Below, piece by piece: positions 50,671-62,814 of a DNA stretch of 64,000 nt. Below the pieces are notes generated by a model. That model saw nothing but the letters and a program-made list of their open reading frames with translations, searched no databases and was not told the DNA's origin. The position numbers and the translations under genes were made by a program. The first letter of the stretch is position 1. Each line of letters begins with the position of its first letter. Location of the stretch: NCBI RefSeq assembly GCF_023898315.1, contig NC_064621.1, forward strand, positions 10,910,501 to 10,974,500. The letters are read 5' to 3'. Origin of the DNA: Schistocerca nitens (taxonomy: Eukaryota; Arthropoda; Insecta; Orthoptera; Acrididae).

Positions 50671-52388
50671 CTTATATTTAATTCCGATGCAATTTCTGTG
50701 TTTCATCGTCAATGGGTAGGTCCGATGGACACAGTAAACATGCAGAGGTGCATCGGAATGTAAAACTGGTGACGCTGAAAACGCTCAAAACATAGACAGT
50801 AGGAAGACTAAATCTTCCTGTACTTCTGTCGGCATTGCGTCCCTTATATATAATTCCGATGCAATTTCTGTGTCTCATCGTCAATGGAAAGGTCCAAGGG
50901 ATACAGTAAACCTGCAGAGGTGCATCGGAATGCAAAACTGATCACACAGGAAATGCTGAAAACATAGACAGTGGGATGACTCAGTCTTCCTGTACTTACG
51001 TCAGCATTGTGTATCTTATATTTAATTCCGATGCAATATCTGTGTTTCATCGTCAGTGGCAACGTCCAAGGGATACAGTAAACGTGCAGAGGACTATCGG
51101 AATGTAAAACTGGTGACACAGGAAACGCTCAAATCATAGACCGTAAGAAGACTCAGTTTTCTTGTACTTAAGTCGGCGTTGTGTCTCTTATATTTAATTC
51201 CGATGCAATTTCTGTGCTTCATCGTCAATGGGAAGGTCAATGGATACAGTAAACCTGCTGACGTGCATTGGAATGTAGAACTGGTGACACAGGACACGCT
51301 CAAAACATAGACAGTACTAAGACTCAGCCTTCCTGTACTTAAGTCGGCATTGTGTCTCTTATATTTAATTCCGATGCAATTTCGGTGTATCATCGTCAAT
51401 GGGAAGGTCGAAGGGATACAGTAAACCTGCAGAGGTGCATCGGAATGTAAAACTGGTGACACAGGAAACGCTCAAAACATAGACCGTAAGAAGACTCAGT
51501 CTTCCTGTACTTATGTCGGCATTGTGTCTCTTATATTTAATTCCGATGCAATTTCTGTGCTTCATCGTCAATAGGAGGTCCAAGGGATACACTAAACCTG
51601 CAGAGGTGCATCGGAATGCAAAACTGATCACACAGGAAACGCTCAAAACATAGACAGTAGGAGCACTCAGTCTTCCTGTACTTAAGTCGGCATTGTGTCT
51701 CTTATATTTAATTCCGATGCAATATCTGTGTTTCATCGTCAATGGGAAGGTTCAATGGACACAGTAAACATGCAGAGGTGCATCGGAATGTAAAACTGGT
51801 GACGCTGAAAGCGCTCAAAACATAGACAGTAGGAAGACTAAATCTTCCTGTACTTATGTCGGCATTGTGTCCCTTATATATAATTCCGATGCAATTTCTG
51901 TGTTTCATCGTCAATGGGAAGGTCCAAGGGATACAGTAAACCTGCAGAGGTGCATCGGAATGCAAAACTGATCACACAGGAAATGCTCAAAACATAGACA
52001 GTGGGAAGACTCAGTCTTCCTGTACTTACGTCAGCATTGTGTATCTTATATTTAATTCCGATGCAATTTCTGGGTTTCATCGTCAATGGCAACGTCCAAG
52101 GGATACAGTAAACCTGCAGATGAGTATCGGAATGTAAATCTGGTGACACAGGAAACGCTCAAATCATAGACCGTAAGAAGACTCAGTTTTCTTGTACTTA
52201 AGTCGGCGTTGTGTCTCTAACATTTAATTCCGATGCAATTTCTGTATTTCATCGTCAATGGGAAGAACCAATGGATACAGTAAGCCTGCAGAGGTGCATC
52301 GGAATGCAAAACTGATCACACAGGAAACGCTCAAAACATAGACAGTAGGAACACTCAGTCTTCCTGTACTTAAGTCGGCATTGTGTCT
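50671..52388. repeat. 10-monomer HOR, copy 2 (1,718 bp)
   Basis: Second copy with few differences from the first: TGGGTAGG near 50715, GTCTCATCG near 50873, GGGATGACTC near 50975 and GGACACGCTC near 51293. Similarity ends near 52400, where GGTCCAAGGGATACAATAA replaces the expected form. Confidence 0.88.
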
Positions 52389-52960
52389 CTTATATTTAAT
52401 TCCGATGCTATTTCTGTGTTTCATCGTCAATGGGAAGGTCCAAGGGATACAATAAACCCGCAGAGGTGCATCGGAATGTAAAACTGGTGACACAGGAAAC
52501 GCTCAAAACATAGACAGTAGGAAGACTCAGTCCTCGTGTTCTTAAGACGGCATTGTGTCTCTAATATTTAATTCCGATGCAATTTCTGTGTTTCATCGTC
52601 AATTGGAAGGTCGAAGGGATACAGTAAACCTGCAGAGGTGCATCGGAATGTAAAACTGGTGACACAGGAAACGCTCAAAACATAGACCGTAAGAAGACTC
52701 AGTTTTCTTGTACATAAGTCGGCGTTGTGTCTCTTATATTTAATTCCGATGCAATTTCTGTGTTTCATCGTCAATGGGAAGGTCCAATGGATACAGTAAA
52801 GCTGCAGAAGTTCATCGGAATGTAAAACTGGCGACACAGGAAACGTTTAAAACATAGACAGTAGGATGACTCAGTCTTCCTGTACTTATGTCGGCATTGT
52901 GTCTCTTATATTTAATTCCGATGCCATTTCTGTGTCTCATCGTTAATAGGAAGGTCTATG
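52389..52960. repeat. Linking monomers, related to the 49-mer unit
   Basis: About 3.3 monomers resembling 32.8-33.2 kb, with AATTGGAAGGTCGAAGG, CCGTAAG...GTTTTCTTG and GTTTAAAACATAG forms. One carries the CTCGTG relative of the CACGTG variant near 52531. Confidence 0.75.
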
Positions 52961-54340
52961 GATACAGTAAACCTGGAGAACGTGCATCGGAATGTAAAAC
53001 TGGTGACACAGGAATCGCTCAAAACATAGACAACAGGAAGACTCAGTCGTCCTGTTCTTAAGTCGGCATTGTGTCTCTAATATTTAATTCCGATGTAATT
53101 TCTGTGTTTCATCATCAATGGGAAGGTCCAATGGATTCAGTAAACCTGGAGAGGTGCATCGTAATGTAAAACTGGTGACACAGGAAACGTTTAAAACATC
53201 GACATTACGAAGACTCAGTGTTCCTGTACTTATGTCGGCATTGTGTCTCTTATATTTATTTCCGATGCAGTTTCTTTGTTTCTTCGTCAATGGGAAAGTC
53301 CAAGGGATACAGTAAACCGGCAGAGGTGCATCGGAATGCAAGACTGGTGACACAGGAAACGCTCAAAACATAGACCGTAAGAAGACTCAGTTTTCTTGTA
53401 CTTAAGTCGGCGTTGTGTCTCTTATATTTAATTCCGATGCAATTTTTGTGTTTCATCGTCAATGGGAAGGTCAATGGATACAGTAAACCTGCTGAGGTGC
53501 ATTGGAATGTAAAACCGGTGACACAGGAAACGCTCAAAACATAGACAGTACTAAGACTCAGCCTTCCTGTACTTAAGTCGCCATTGTGTCTCTTATATTT
53601 AATTCCGATGCAATTTCGGTGTTTCATCGTCAATGGGATGGTCGAAGGGATGCAGTAAACCTGCAGAGGTGCATCGGAATGTAAAACTGGTGACACAGGA
53701 AACGCTCAAAGTATAGACCGTAATAAGACTCAGTCTTCCTGTACTTAAGTCGGCATTGTGTCTCTTACATTTAATTCCGATGCAATTTCTGTGTTTCATC
53801 GTCAATGGGAAGGTCCAATGGACACAGTAAACCTGCAGAGGTGCATCGGAATGCAAAACTTATCACACAGGAAACGCTCAAAACATAGACAGTAGGAACA
53901 CTCAGCCTTCCTGTACTTAAGTCGGCATTGTGTCTCTTATATTTAATTCCGATGCAATTTCTGTGTTTCATCGTCAATGGGAAGGTCCAATGGACACAGT
54001 AAACCTGCAGAGGTGCATCGTAATGTAAAACTGGTGACGCTGGAAACGCTCAAAACATAGACAGTAGGAAGACTAAATCTTCCTGTACTTATGTCGGCAT
54101 TGTGTCCCTTATATTTAATTCCGATGCAATTTCTGTGTTTCATCGTCAATGGGAAGGTCCAAGGGATACAGTAAACCTGCAGAGGTGCATCGGAATGCAA
54201 AACTGATCACACAGGAAATGCTCAAAACATAGACAGTGGGAAGACTCAGTCTTCCTGTACTTACTTCAGCATTGTGTATCTTATATTTAATTCCGATGCA
54301 ATTTCTGTGTTTCATCGTCAATGGCAACGTCCAAGGGATA
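52961..54340. repeat. 8-monomer module P, copy P1
   Basis: About 1.38 kb with GAGAACGTGCATCGG, CAGTCGTCCTG, CATCATCAATGGG, ACATCGACATTACG, GGGAAAGTCC and AACCGGCAG markers. It matches 57431-58638 (offset 4,470, then 4,298 after one monomer is missing there) and about 59170-60470 (offset 6,189). Confidence 0.83.
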
Positions 54341-57300
54341 CAATAAACCTGGAGAGGTGCATCGGAATGTAAAACTGGTGACACAGGAAACGCTCAAAAT
54401 ATAGACAGTAGGAAGACTGAGTCTTCCTGTTCTTAAATCGGCATTGTGTCTCTAATATTTAATTCCGATGTAATTTCTGTGTTTCATCATCAATGGGAAG
54501 GTCCAATGGATTCAGTAAACCTGGAGAGGTCCATCGGAATGCAAAACTGGTGACACAGGAAACGTTTAAAACATCGACATTACGAAGACTCAGTCTTCCT
54601 GTACTTATGTCGGCATTGTGTTACTTATATTTAATTCCGATGCAATTTCTGTGTTTCATCGTCAATGGGAAGGTCCAAGGGATACAGTAAACCTGCAGAG
54701 GTGCATCGGAATGTAAGACTGGTGACACAGGAAACGCACAAAACGTAGACCGTAAGAATACTCAGTTTTCTTGTACTTAAGTCGGCGTTGTGTCTGTTAG
54801 ATTTAATTCCGATGCAATTTCTGTGTTTCATCGTCAATGGGAAGGTCAATGGATACAGTAAACCTGCTGAGGTGCATTGGAAGGTAAAACCGGTGACACA
54901 GGAAACGCTCAAAACATAGACAGTACTAAGACTCAGCCTTCCTGTACTTAAGTCGGCATTGTGTCTCTTATTTTTAATTCCGATGCAACTTCGGTGTTTC
55001 ATCGTCAATGGGTAGGTCGAAGGGATACAGTAAACCTGCAGAGGTGCATCGGAATGTAAAACTGGTGACACAGAAAACGCTCAAAACATAGACCGTAAGT
55101 AGACTCGGTCTTCCTGTACTTAAGTCGGCATTGTGACTCTTATATTTAATTCCGATGCAATTTCTGTGTTTCATCGTCAACGGGAAGGTCCAATGGACAC
55201 AGTAAACCTGCAGAGGTGCATTGGAATGTAAAACTGGTGACGCTGGAAACGCTCAAAACATAGACAGTAGGAAGACTCAGTCTTCCTGTTCTTAACACGG
55301 CATTGTGTCCCTTATATTTAATTCCGATGCAATTTCTGTGTTTGATCGTCACTGTGAAGGTGCAAGGGATACAGTAAACTTGCAGAGGTGCATCGGAATG
55401 TAAAACTGGTCACACAGGAGACGCTCAAAACATAGACAGTAGGATGACTCAGTCTTCCTGTTCTTAAGCCGGCATTGGGTCTCTTATATTTAATTCCGAT
55501 GCAATTTCTGTATTTCATCGTCAATGGGAAGGTCCAATGGATACAGTAAACCTGGAGAGGTGCATCGGAATTTAAAACTGGTGACACAGGAAACGCTCAA
55601 ATCATAGACCGTAGGAAGACTCAGTTTTCTTGTACTTAAGTCGGCGTTGTGTCTCTTACATTTAATTCCGATGCAATTTCTGTGTTTCATCGTCAATGGG
55701 AAGGTCAATGGATACAGTAAACCTGCTGACGTGCATTGGAATGTAAAACTGGTGACACAGGAAACACTCAAAACATAGACAGTACTAAGACTCAGCCTTC
55801 CTGTACTTAAGTCGGCATTGTGTCTCTTATATTTAATTCCGATGCAATTTCGGTGTATCATCGTCAATGGGATGGTCGAAGGGATACAGTAAACCTGCAT
55901 AGGTGCATCGGAATGTAAAACAGGTGACACAGGGAACGCTGAAAACATAGACCGTAAGAAGACTCAGTCTTCCTGTACTTATGTCGGCATTGTGTCTCTT
56001 ATATTTAATTCCGATGCAATTTCTGTGCTTCATCGTCAATAGGAGGTCCAAGGGATACACTAAACCTGCAGAGGTGCATCGGAATGCAAAACTGATCACA
56101 CAGGAAACGCTCAAAACATAGACAGTAGGAGCACTCAGTCTTCCTGTAATTAAGTCGGCATTGTGTCTCTTATATTTAATTCCGATGCAATTTCTGTGTT
56201 TCATCGTCAATGGGAAGGTCCAATGGACACAGTAAACATGCAGAGGTGCATCGGAATGTAAGACTGGTGACACAGGAAACGCTCAAAGCATAGACAGAAG
56301 GAAAACTAAATCTTCCTGTACTTATGTCGGCATTGTGTCCCTTATACATAATTCCTATGCAATTTCTGTGTTTCATCGTCAATGGGAAGGTCCAAGGGAT
56401 ACAGTAAACCTGCTGAGGTGCATCGGAATGCAAAACTGATCACACAGGAAATGCTCAAAACATATACAGTGGGAAGACTCAGTCTTCCTGTACTTACGTC
56501 AGCATTGTGTATCTTATATTTCATTCCGATGCAATTTCTGTGTTTCATCGTCAATGGCAACGTCCAAGGGATACAGTAAACCTGCAGAGGAGTATCGGAA
56601 TGTAAAACTGGTGACTCAGGAAACGCTCAAATCATAGACCGTAAGAAGACTCAGTTTTCTTGTACTTATGTCGGCGTTGTGTCTCTTATACTTAATTCCA
56701 ATGCAATTTCTCTGTTTCATCGTCATTGGGAAGGTCCAATGGGTACAGTAAACCTGCAGAGGTGCATGGGAATGTAAAACTGGTGACACAGGAAACACTC
56801 AAAACATAGACAGTAGGAAGACTCGGTCTTCCTGTACTTAAGTCGGCATTGTGTCTCTTATATTTAATTCCGATGCAATTTCTGTGTTTCTTCGTCAATG
56901 GGAAGGCACAAGGGATACGGTAAACCTGCAGAGGTGCATCGGAATGTAAAACTGGTGACAAAGGAAACGCTAAAAAACATAGACAGTATGAAGACTCAGT
57001 CTTCCTGTTCTTAACACGGCATTGTGTCTCTTATATTTAATTCCGAAGCAATTTCTGTGTTTGATCGTCACTATGAAGGTCCAAGGGATACAGTAAAGCT
57101 GCAGAGGTGCATCGGAATGTAAAACTGGTGACACAGGAAACGTTTAAAACATAGACATTACGAAGACTCAGTCTTCCGGTACTTATGTCGGCATTGTGTC
57201 TCTTATATTTAATTCCGATGCCATTTCTGTGTCTCATCGTTAATAGGAAGGTCCAAGGGATACAATAAACCAGCAGATGTGCATCTGAATGTTAAACAGG

Positions 57301-57430
57301 TGACACAGGAAACGCTCAAAACATAGACAGTAGGAAGACTCAGTCTTCCTGTTCGTAAGTCCGCTTTGTGTCTCTTATATTTAATTCCGATGCAATTTCT
57401 GTGTTTCATCGTTAATGGGAAGGTCCTATG
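54341..57430. repeat. Mixed monomers between P1 and P2
   Basis: About 18 monomers. The first part resembles 48.5-48.75 kb and module P. The part near 55.5-56.6 kb follows the order of the 10-mer HOR. The CENP-B-like CGGG variant is at 55169-55185. Two G-centred perfect dyads are known in this family, one of them at 54411-54427. Nothing but satellite is seen. Confidence 0.8.
55169..55185 (+). other. CENP-B-box-like 17-mer with CGGG half (weak)
   Basis: TTTCATCGTCAACGGGA is the only unit I noticed with CGGG at the right-hand half. It matches 7 of 9 essential CENP-B box positions, failing at position 5 (A for G) and position 10 (C for A). Together with 16831-16847 it shows that both half-sites exist in the array, but in different monomers. 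Position 10 is wrong in both. Confidence 0.2.
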
Positions 57431-58638
57431 GATACAGTAAACCTGGAGAACGTGCATCGGAATGTAAGACTGGAGACACAGGAAACGCTCAAAACATAGA
57501 CAGTAGGAAGACTCAGTCGTCCTGTTCTTAGGTCGGCATTGTGTCTTTAATATTTAATTCCGATGTAATTTCTGTGTTTCATCATCAATGGGAAGGTCCA
57601 ATGGATTCAGTAAACCTGGAGAGGTGCATCGGAATGTAAAACTGCTGACACAGGAAACGTTTAAAACATCGACATTACGAAGACTCAGTCTTCCTGTACT
57701 TATGTCGGCATTGTGTCTCTTATATTTATTTCCGATGCAGTTTCTTTCTTTCTTCGTCAATGGGAAAGTCCAAGGGATACAGTAAACCGGCAGAGGTGCA
57801 TCCGAATGCAAGACTGGTGACACAGGAAACGCTCAAAGCATAGACCGTAAGAAGACTCAGTTTTCTTGTACTTAAGTCGGCGTTGTGTCTCTTATATTTA
57901 ATTCCGATGCAATTTCTGTGTTTCATCGTCAATGGGAAGGTCAATGGATACAGTAAACCTGCTGAGGTGCATTGGAATGTAAAACCGGTGACACAGGAAA
58001 CGCTCAAAACATATACAGTACTAAGACTCAGCCTTCCTGTACTTAAGTCGCCATTGTGTCTCTTATATTTAATTCCGAAGCAATTTCGGTGTTTCATCGT
58101 CAATGGGAAGGTCGAAGGGATACAGAAAACCTGCAGAGGTGCATCGGAATGTAAAACTGGTGACACAGGAAACGCTCAAAACATAGACCGTAAGAAGACT
58201 CAGTCTTCCTGTACTTAAGTCGGCATTGTGTCTCTTACATTTAATTCCGATGCAATTTCTGTGTTTCATCGTCAATGGGAAGGTCCAATGGACACAGTAA
58301 ACCTGCAGAGGTGCATCGTAATGTAAAACTGGTGACGCTGGAAACGCTCAAAACATAGACAGTAGGAAGACTAAATCTTCCTGTAGTTATGTCGGCATTG
58401 TGTCCCTTATATTTAATTCCGATGCAATTTCTGTGCTTCATCGTCAATGGGAAGGCCCAAGGGATACAGTAAACCTGCAGAGGTGCATCGGAATGCAAAA
58501 CTGATCACACAGGAAATGCTCAAAGCATAGACAGTGGGAAGACTCAGTCTTCCTGTACTTACGTCAGCATTGTGTATCTTATATTTAATTCCGATGCAAT
58601 TTCTGTGTTTCATCGTCAATGGCAACGTCCAAGGGATA
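57431..58638. repeat. 8-monomer module P, copy P2 with one monomer lost
   Basis: It matches P1 but lacks the monomer equivalent to about 53771-53977, so the offset falls from 4,470 to 4,298 bp (172 bp). The break is in phase, as expected from unequal exchange between monomers. Confidence 0.83.
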
Positions 58639-59169
58639 CAGTAAACCTGCAGAGGTGTATCGGAATGTAAAACTGGTGACACAGGAAACGCTCAAATCAT
58701 AGACCGTAAGAAGACTCAGTTTTCTTGTACTTAAGTCGGCGTTGTGTCTCTTATATTTAATTCCGATGCAATTTCTGTATTTCATCGTCAATGGGAAGGT
58801 CCAATGGATACAGTAAACCTGGAGAGGTGCATCGGAATTTAAAACTGGTGACACAGGAAACGCTCAAAGCATAGACAGTACTAGAACTCAGTCTTCCTGT
58901 ATTTAAGTCGGCATTGTGTCTCTTATATTTAATTCCGATGCAACTTCTGTGTTTCATCGTCTATGGGAAGGTCCAAGGGATACAGGAAACCCGCAGAGGT
59001 GCAACGGAATGTAAAACTGGTGACACAGGAAACGCTCAAAACATAGACAGTAGGAAGACTCAGTCCTCGTGTTCTTAAGTCGGCGTTGTGTCTCTTATAT
59101 TTAATTCCGATGCAATTTCTGTGTTTCATCGTCAATGGGAAGGTCCAATGGATACAGTAAACATGGGGA
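58639..59169. repeat. Linking monomers between P2 and P3
   Basis: About three monomers, including a CTCGTG variant near 59071 and an ACATGGGGAGG form near 59162. No tight duplicate was noticed. Confidence 0.75.
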
Positions 59170-60470
59170 GGTGCATCGGAATGTAAAACTGGTGACACAG
59201 GAAACGCTCAAAACATAGACAGTAGGAAGACTCAGTCGTCCTGTTCTTAAGTCGGCATTGTGTCTCTAATATTTAATTCCGATGTAATTTCTGTGCTTCA
59301 TCATCAATGGGAAGGTCCAATGGATTCAGTAAACCTGGAGAGGTGCATCGGAATGTAAAAGTGGTGACTCAGGAAACTTTTAAAACATCGACATTACGAA
59401 GACTCAGTCTTCCTGTACTTATGTCGGCATTGTGTCTCTTATATTTATTTCCGATGCAGTTTCTTTGTTTCATCGTCAATGGGAAAGTCCAAGGGATACA
59501 GTAAACCGGCAGAGGTGCCTCGGAATGTAAGACTGGTGACACAGGAAACGCTCAAAACATAGACCGTAAGAAGACTCAGTTTTCTTGTACTTAAGTCGGC
59601 GTTGTGTCTCTTATATTTAATTCCGATGCAATTTCTGTGTTTCATCGTCAATGGGAAGGTCAATGGATACAGTAAACCTGCTGAGGTGCATTGGAATGTA
59701 AAACTGGTGACACAGGAAACGCTCAAAACATAAACAGTACTAAGACTCGGCCTTCCTGTACTTAAGTCGGCATTGTGTCTCTTATATTTAATTCCGATGC
59801 AATTTCGGTGTTTCATCGTCAATGGGAAGGTCGAAGGGATACAGTAAACCTGCAGAGGTGCATCGGAATGTAAAACTGCTGACACAGGAAACGCTCAAAG
59901 CATAGACCGTAAGAAGACTCATTCTTCCTGTACTTAAGTCGGCATTGTGTCTCTTACATTTAATTCCGATGCAATTTCTGTGTTTCATCGTCAATGGGAA
60001 GGTCCAATGGACACAGTAAACCTGCAGAGGTGCATCGGAATGCAAAACTGATCACACAGGAAACGCTCAAAACATAGACAGTAGGGACACTCAGCCTTCC
60101 TGTACTTAAGTCGGCATTGTGTCTCTTATATTTAATTCCGATGCAATTTCTGTGTTTCATCGTCAATGGGAAGGTCCAATGGACACAGTAAACCTGCAGA
60201 GGCGCATCGGAATGTAAAACTGGTGACGCTGGAAACGCTCAAAACATAGACAGTAGGAAGTCTAAATGTTCCTGTACTTATGTCGGCATTGTGTCTCTTA
60301 TATTTAATTCCGATGCAATTCCTGTGTTTCATCGTCAATGGGAAGGTCCAAGGGATACAGTAAACCTGCAGAGGGGCATCGGAATGCAAAACTGATCACA
60401 CAGGAAATGCTCAAAACATAGAGAGTGGGAAGACTCAGTCTTCCTGTACTTACGTCTTCTTTGTGTATCT
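59170..60470. repeat. 8-monomer module P, copy P3
   Basis: It matches P1 at an offset of 6,189 bp and retains the monomer missing in P2. Local changes include AGGAAACTTTTAAAAC near 59370, AAGTCTAAATGTTCC near 60259 and TTACGTCTTCTTTG near 60450. The right edge is where TACTACAATCCG replaces the usual tail. Confidence 0.82.
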
Positions 60471-62126
60471 TATACTACAATCCGATGCAATTTCTGTGAT
60501 TCATCGTCAATGGGAAGGTCCAATGGATACAGTAAACCTGCAGAGGTGCATCGGAATGTAAAACTGGTGACACAGGAAACGCTCATGTCATAGACAGTAG
60601 GAAGACTCAGTCTTCCTGCACTTAGGTCGGCATTGTGTCTCTTATATTTAATTCTGATGCAATTTCTGTGTTTGATCGTCACTGTTTTGGTGCAAGGGAT
60701 ACAGTAAACTTGCAGAGGTGCATCGGAATGTAAAACTGGTGACACAGGAAACCCTCAAATCATAGACAGTAGGATGACTCAGTCTTCCTGTACTTAAATC
60801 GGCATTGTGAATCTTATATTTAATTCCGATCCAATTTCTGTGTTTCATCGTCAATGGGAAGGTCCAAGGGATACAGTAAACCTGCAGAGGTGCATCGGAA
60901 TGTAAGACTGGTGACACAGGAAACGCTCAAAGCATAGACAGTACTAAGACTCAGTCTTCCTGTACTTAAGTCGGCATTGTGTCTCTTATATTTAATTCCG
61001 CTGCAATTTCTGTGTTTCATCGTCAATGGGAAGGTCCAAGGGATACACTAAACCTGCAGAGGTGCATCTGAATGCAAAACTGGTGACACAGGAAACGCTC
61101 AAAACATAGACAGTAGGAAGACTCATTCCTCGTGTTCTTAAGTCGGCATTGTGTCTCTAATATTTAATTCCGATGCAATTTCTGTGTTTCATCGTCAATG
61201 GGAAGGTCGAAGGGATACAGTAAACCTGCAGAGGTGCATCGGAATTTTAAAACTGGTGACACAGGAAACGCTCAAAACATAGACCGTAAGAAGACTCAGT
61301 TTTCTTGTACATAAGTCGGCGTTGTGTCTCTTATATTTAATTCCGATGCAATTTCTGTGTTTCCACGTCAATTACAAGGTCCAATGAATACAGAAAAGCT
61401 GCAGAGGTGCATCGGAATGTAAAACTGGTGACACAAGAAACGCTCAAAACATAGACAGTTATAAGACTCAATCTTCCTGTTCTTAAGTCCGCATTGTGTC
61501 TCTTATATGTAATTCCGATGCAATTTCTGTGTTTCATCGTCAATGGGAAGGTCCAAGGGATACAGTAAACCTGCAGAGGTGCATCGGAATGTAAGACTGG
61601 TGACACAGGAAACGCTCAAAACATAGACCGTAAGAAGACTCAGTTTTCTTGTACTTAAGTCGGCGTTGTGTCTCTTATTATTTAATTCCGATGCAATTTC
61701 TGTGTTTCATCGTCAATGGGAAGGTCCAATGGATTCAGTAAACCTGGAGAGGTGCATCTGAATGTAAAACTGGTGACACAGGAAACGTTTAAAACATAGA
61801 CATTACTAACACTCAGTCTTCCTGTACTTAAGTCGACATTGTGTCTCTTATATTTATTTCCGATGCAATTACTGTGGTTCATCGTCAATGGGAAGGTCCA
61901 AGGGATACAGTAAACCTGCAGAGGTGCATCGGAATGTAAGACTGGTGACACAGGAAACGCTCAAAACATAGACCGTATGAAGACTCAGTTTTCTTGTACT
62001 TAAGTCGGCGTTGTGTCTCTTATATTTAATTCCGATGCAATTTCTGTGTTTCATCGTCAATTGGAAGGTCCAATGAATACAGTAAAGCTGCAGAGGTGCA
62101 TCGGAATGTAAAACTAGTGACACAAG
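60471..62126. repeat. Mostly single, diverged monomers
   Basis: About ten monomers without a tight local copy, although several resemble modules elsewhere. Small insertions occur: GGAATTTTAAAAC near 61242 and CTTATTATTTAATTCC near 61676. GTCACTGTTTTGG near 60680 is an odd local variant. Confidence 0.8.
60824..60995 (+). repeat. Representative 172-bp monomer
   Basis: This unit is exactly 172 bp between successive TTCC landmarks and differs from my by-eye consensus at about five positions. It shows the monomer layout. Positions 1-10 form the left arm of the long inverted repeat, here with one changed base. A CENP-B-box-like 17-mer follows at about 20-36. CTGCAG (PstI) lies near 59-64, the right arm TGCATCGGAAT at 68-78, a GGTGACACAGGAAACGC block at about 86-103, the short dyad at 121-137, CTTAAG (AflII) near 142-147, and an AT-rich tail TTATATTTAA at 163-172. 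The start point is arbitrary because the array is continuous. Confidence 0.9.
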
Positions 62127-62470
62127 AAACGCTCAAAACATAAACAGTAGGAAGACTCAGTCTTCCTGTTCTTAAGTCGGCATTGTGTCTCTAATATTTA
62201 TTTCCGTGTGAATTTCTGTGTTTCATCATCAATGGGAAGGTCCAATGGATTCAGTAAACCTGGAGAGGTGCATCGGAATGTGAAACTGGTGACACAAGAA
62301 ACGCTCAAAACATAGACAGTAGGAAGACTCAGTCTTCCTGTTCGTAAGTCCGCATTGTGTCTCTTATATGTAATTCCGATGCAATTTCTGTGTTTCATCG
62401 TCAATGGGAAGGTCCAATGGATACAGTAACCCTTGAGAGGTGCAACGGAATGTAAAACTGGTGACACAGG
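62127..62470. repeat. 344-bp dimer, copy 1
   Basis: Two monomers, one with the rare TTTCCGTGTGAATTTC start that removes the left arm of the long inverted repeat, and one with TATATGTAATTCC and CAGTAACCCTTGAG. The pair is repeated at once by the next 344 bp. Confidence 0.9.
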
Positions 62471-62814
62471 AAACGCTCAAAACATAAACAGTAGGAAGAC
62501 TCAGTCTTCCTGTTCTTAAGTCGGCATTGTGTCTCTAATATTTATTTCCGTGTGAATTTCTGTGTTTCATCATCAATGGGAAGGTCCAATGGATTCAGTA
62601 AACCTGGAGAGGTGCATCGGAATGTAAAACTGGTGACACAAGAAACGCTCAAAACATTGACAGTAGGAAGACTCAGTCTTCCTGTTCGTAAGTCCGCATT
62701 GTGTCTCTTATATGTAATTCCGATGCAATTTCTGTGTTTCATCGTCAATGGGAAGGTCCAATGGATACAGTAACCCTTGAGAGGTGCATCGGAATGTAAA
62801 ACTGGTGACACAGG
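62471..62814. repeat. 344-bp dimer, copy 2
   Basis: Direct repeat of the preceding 344 bp. I saw three differences: GTGAAAC/GTAAAAC, CATAGACAG/CATTGACAG and GCAACGG/GCATCGG. It is the shortest clear HOR in the window. Confidence 0.9.
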
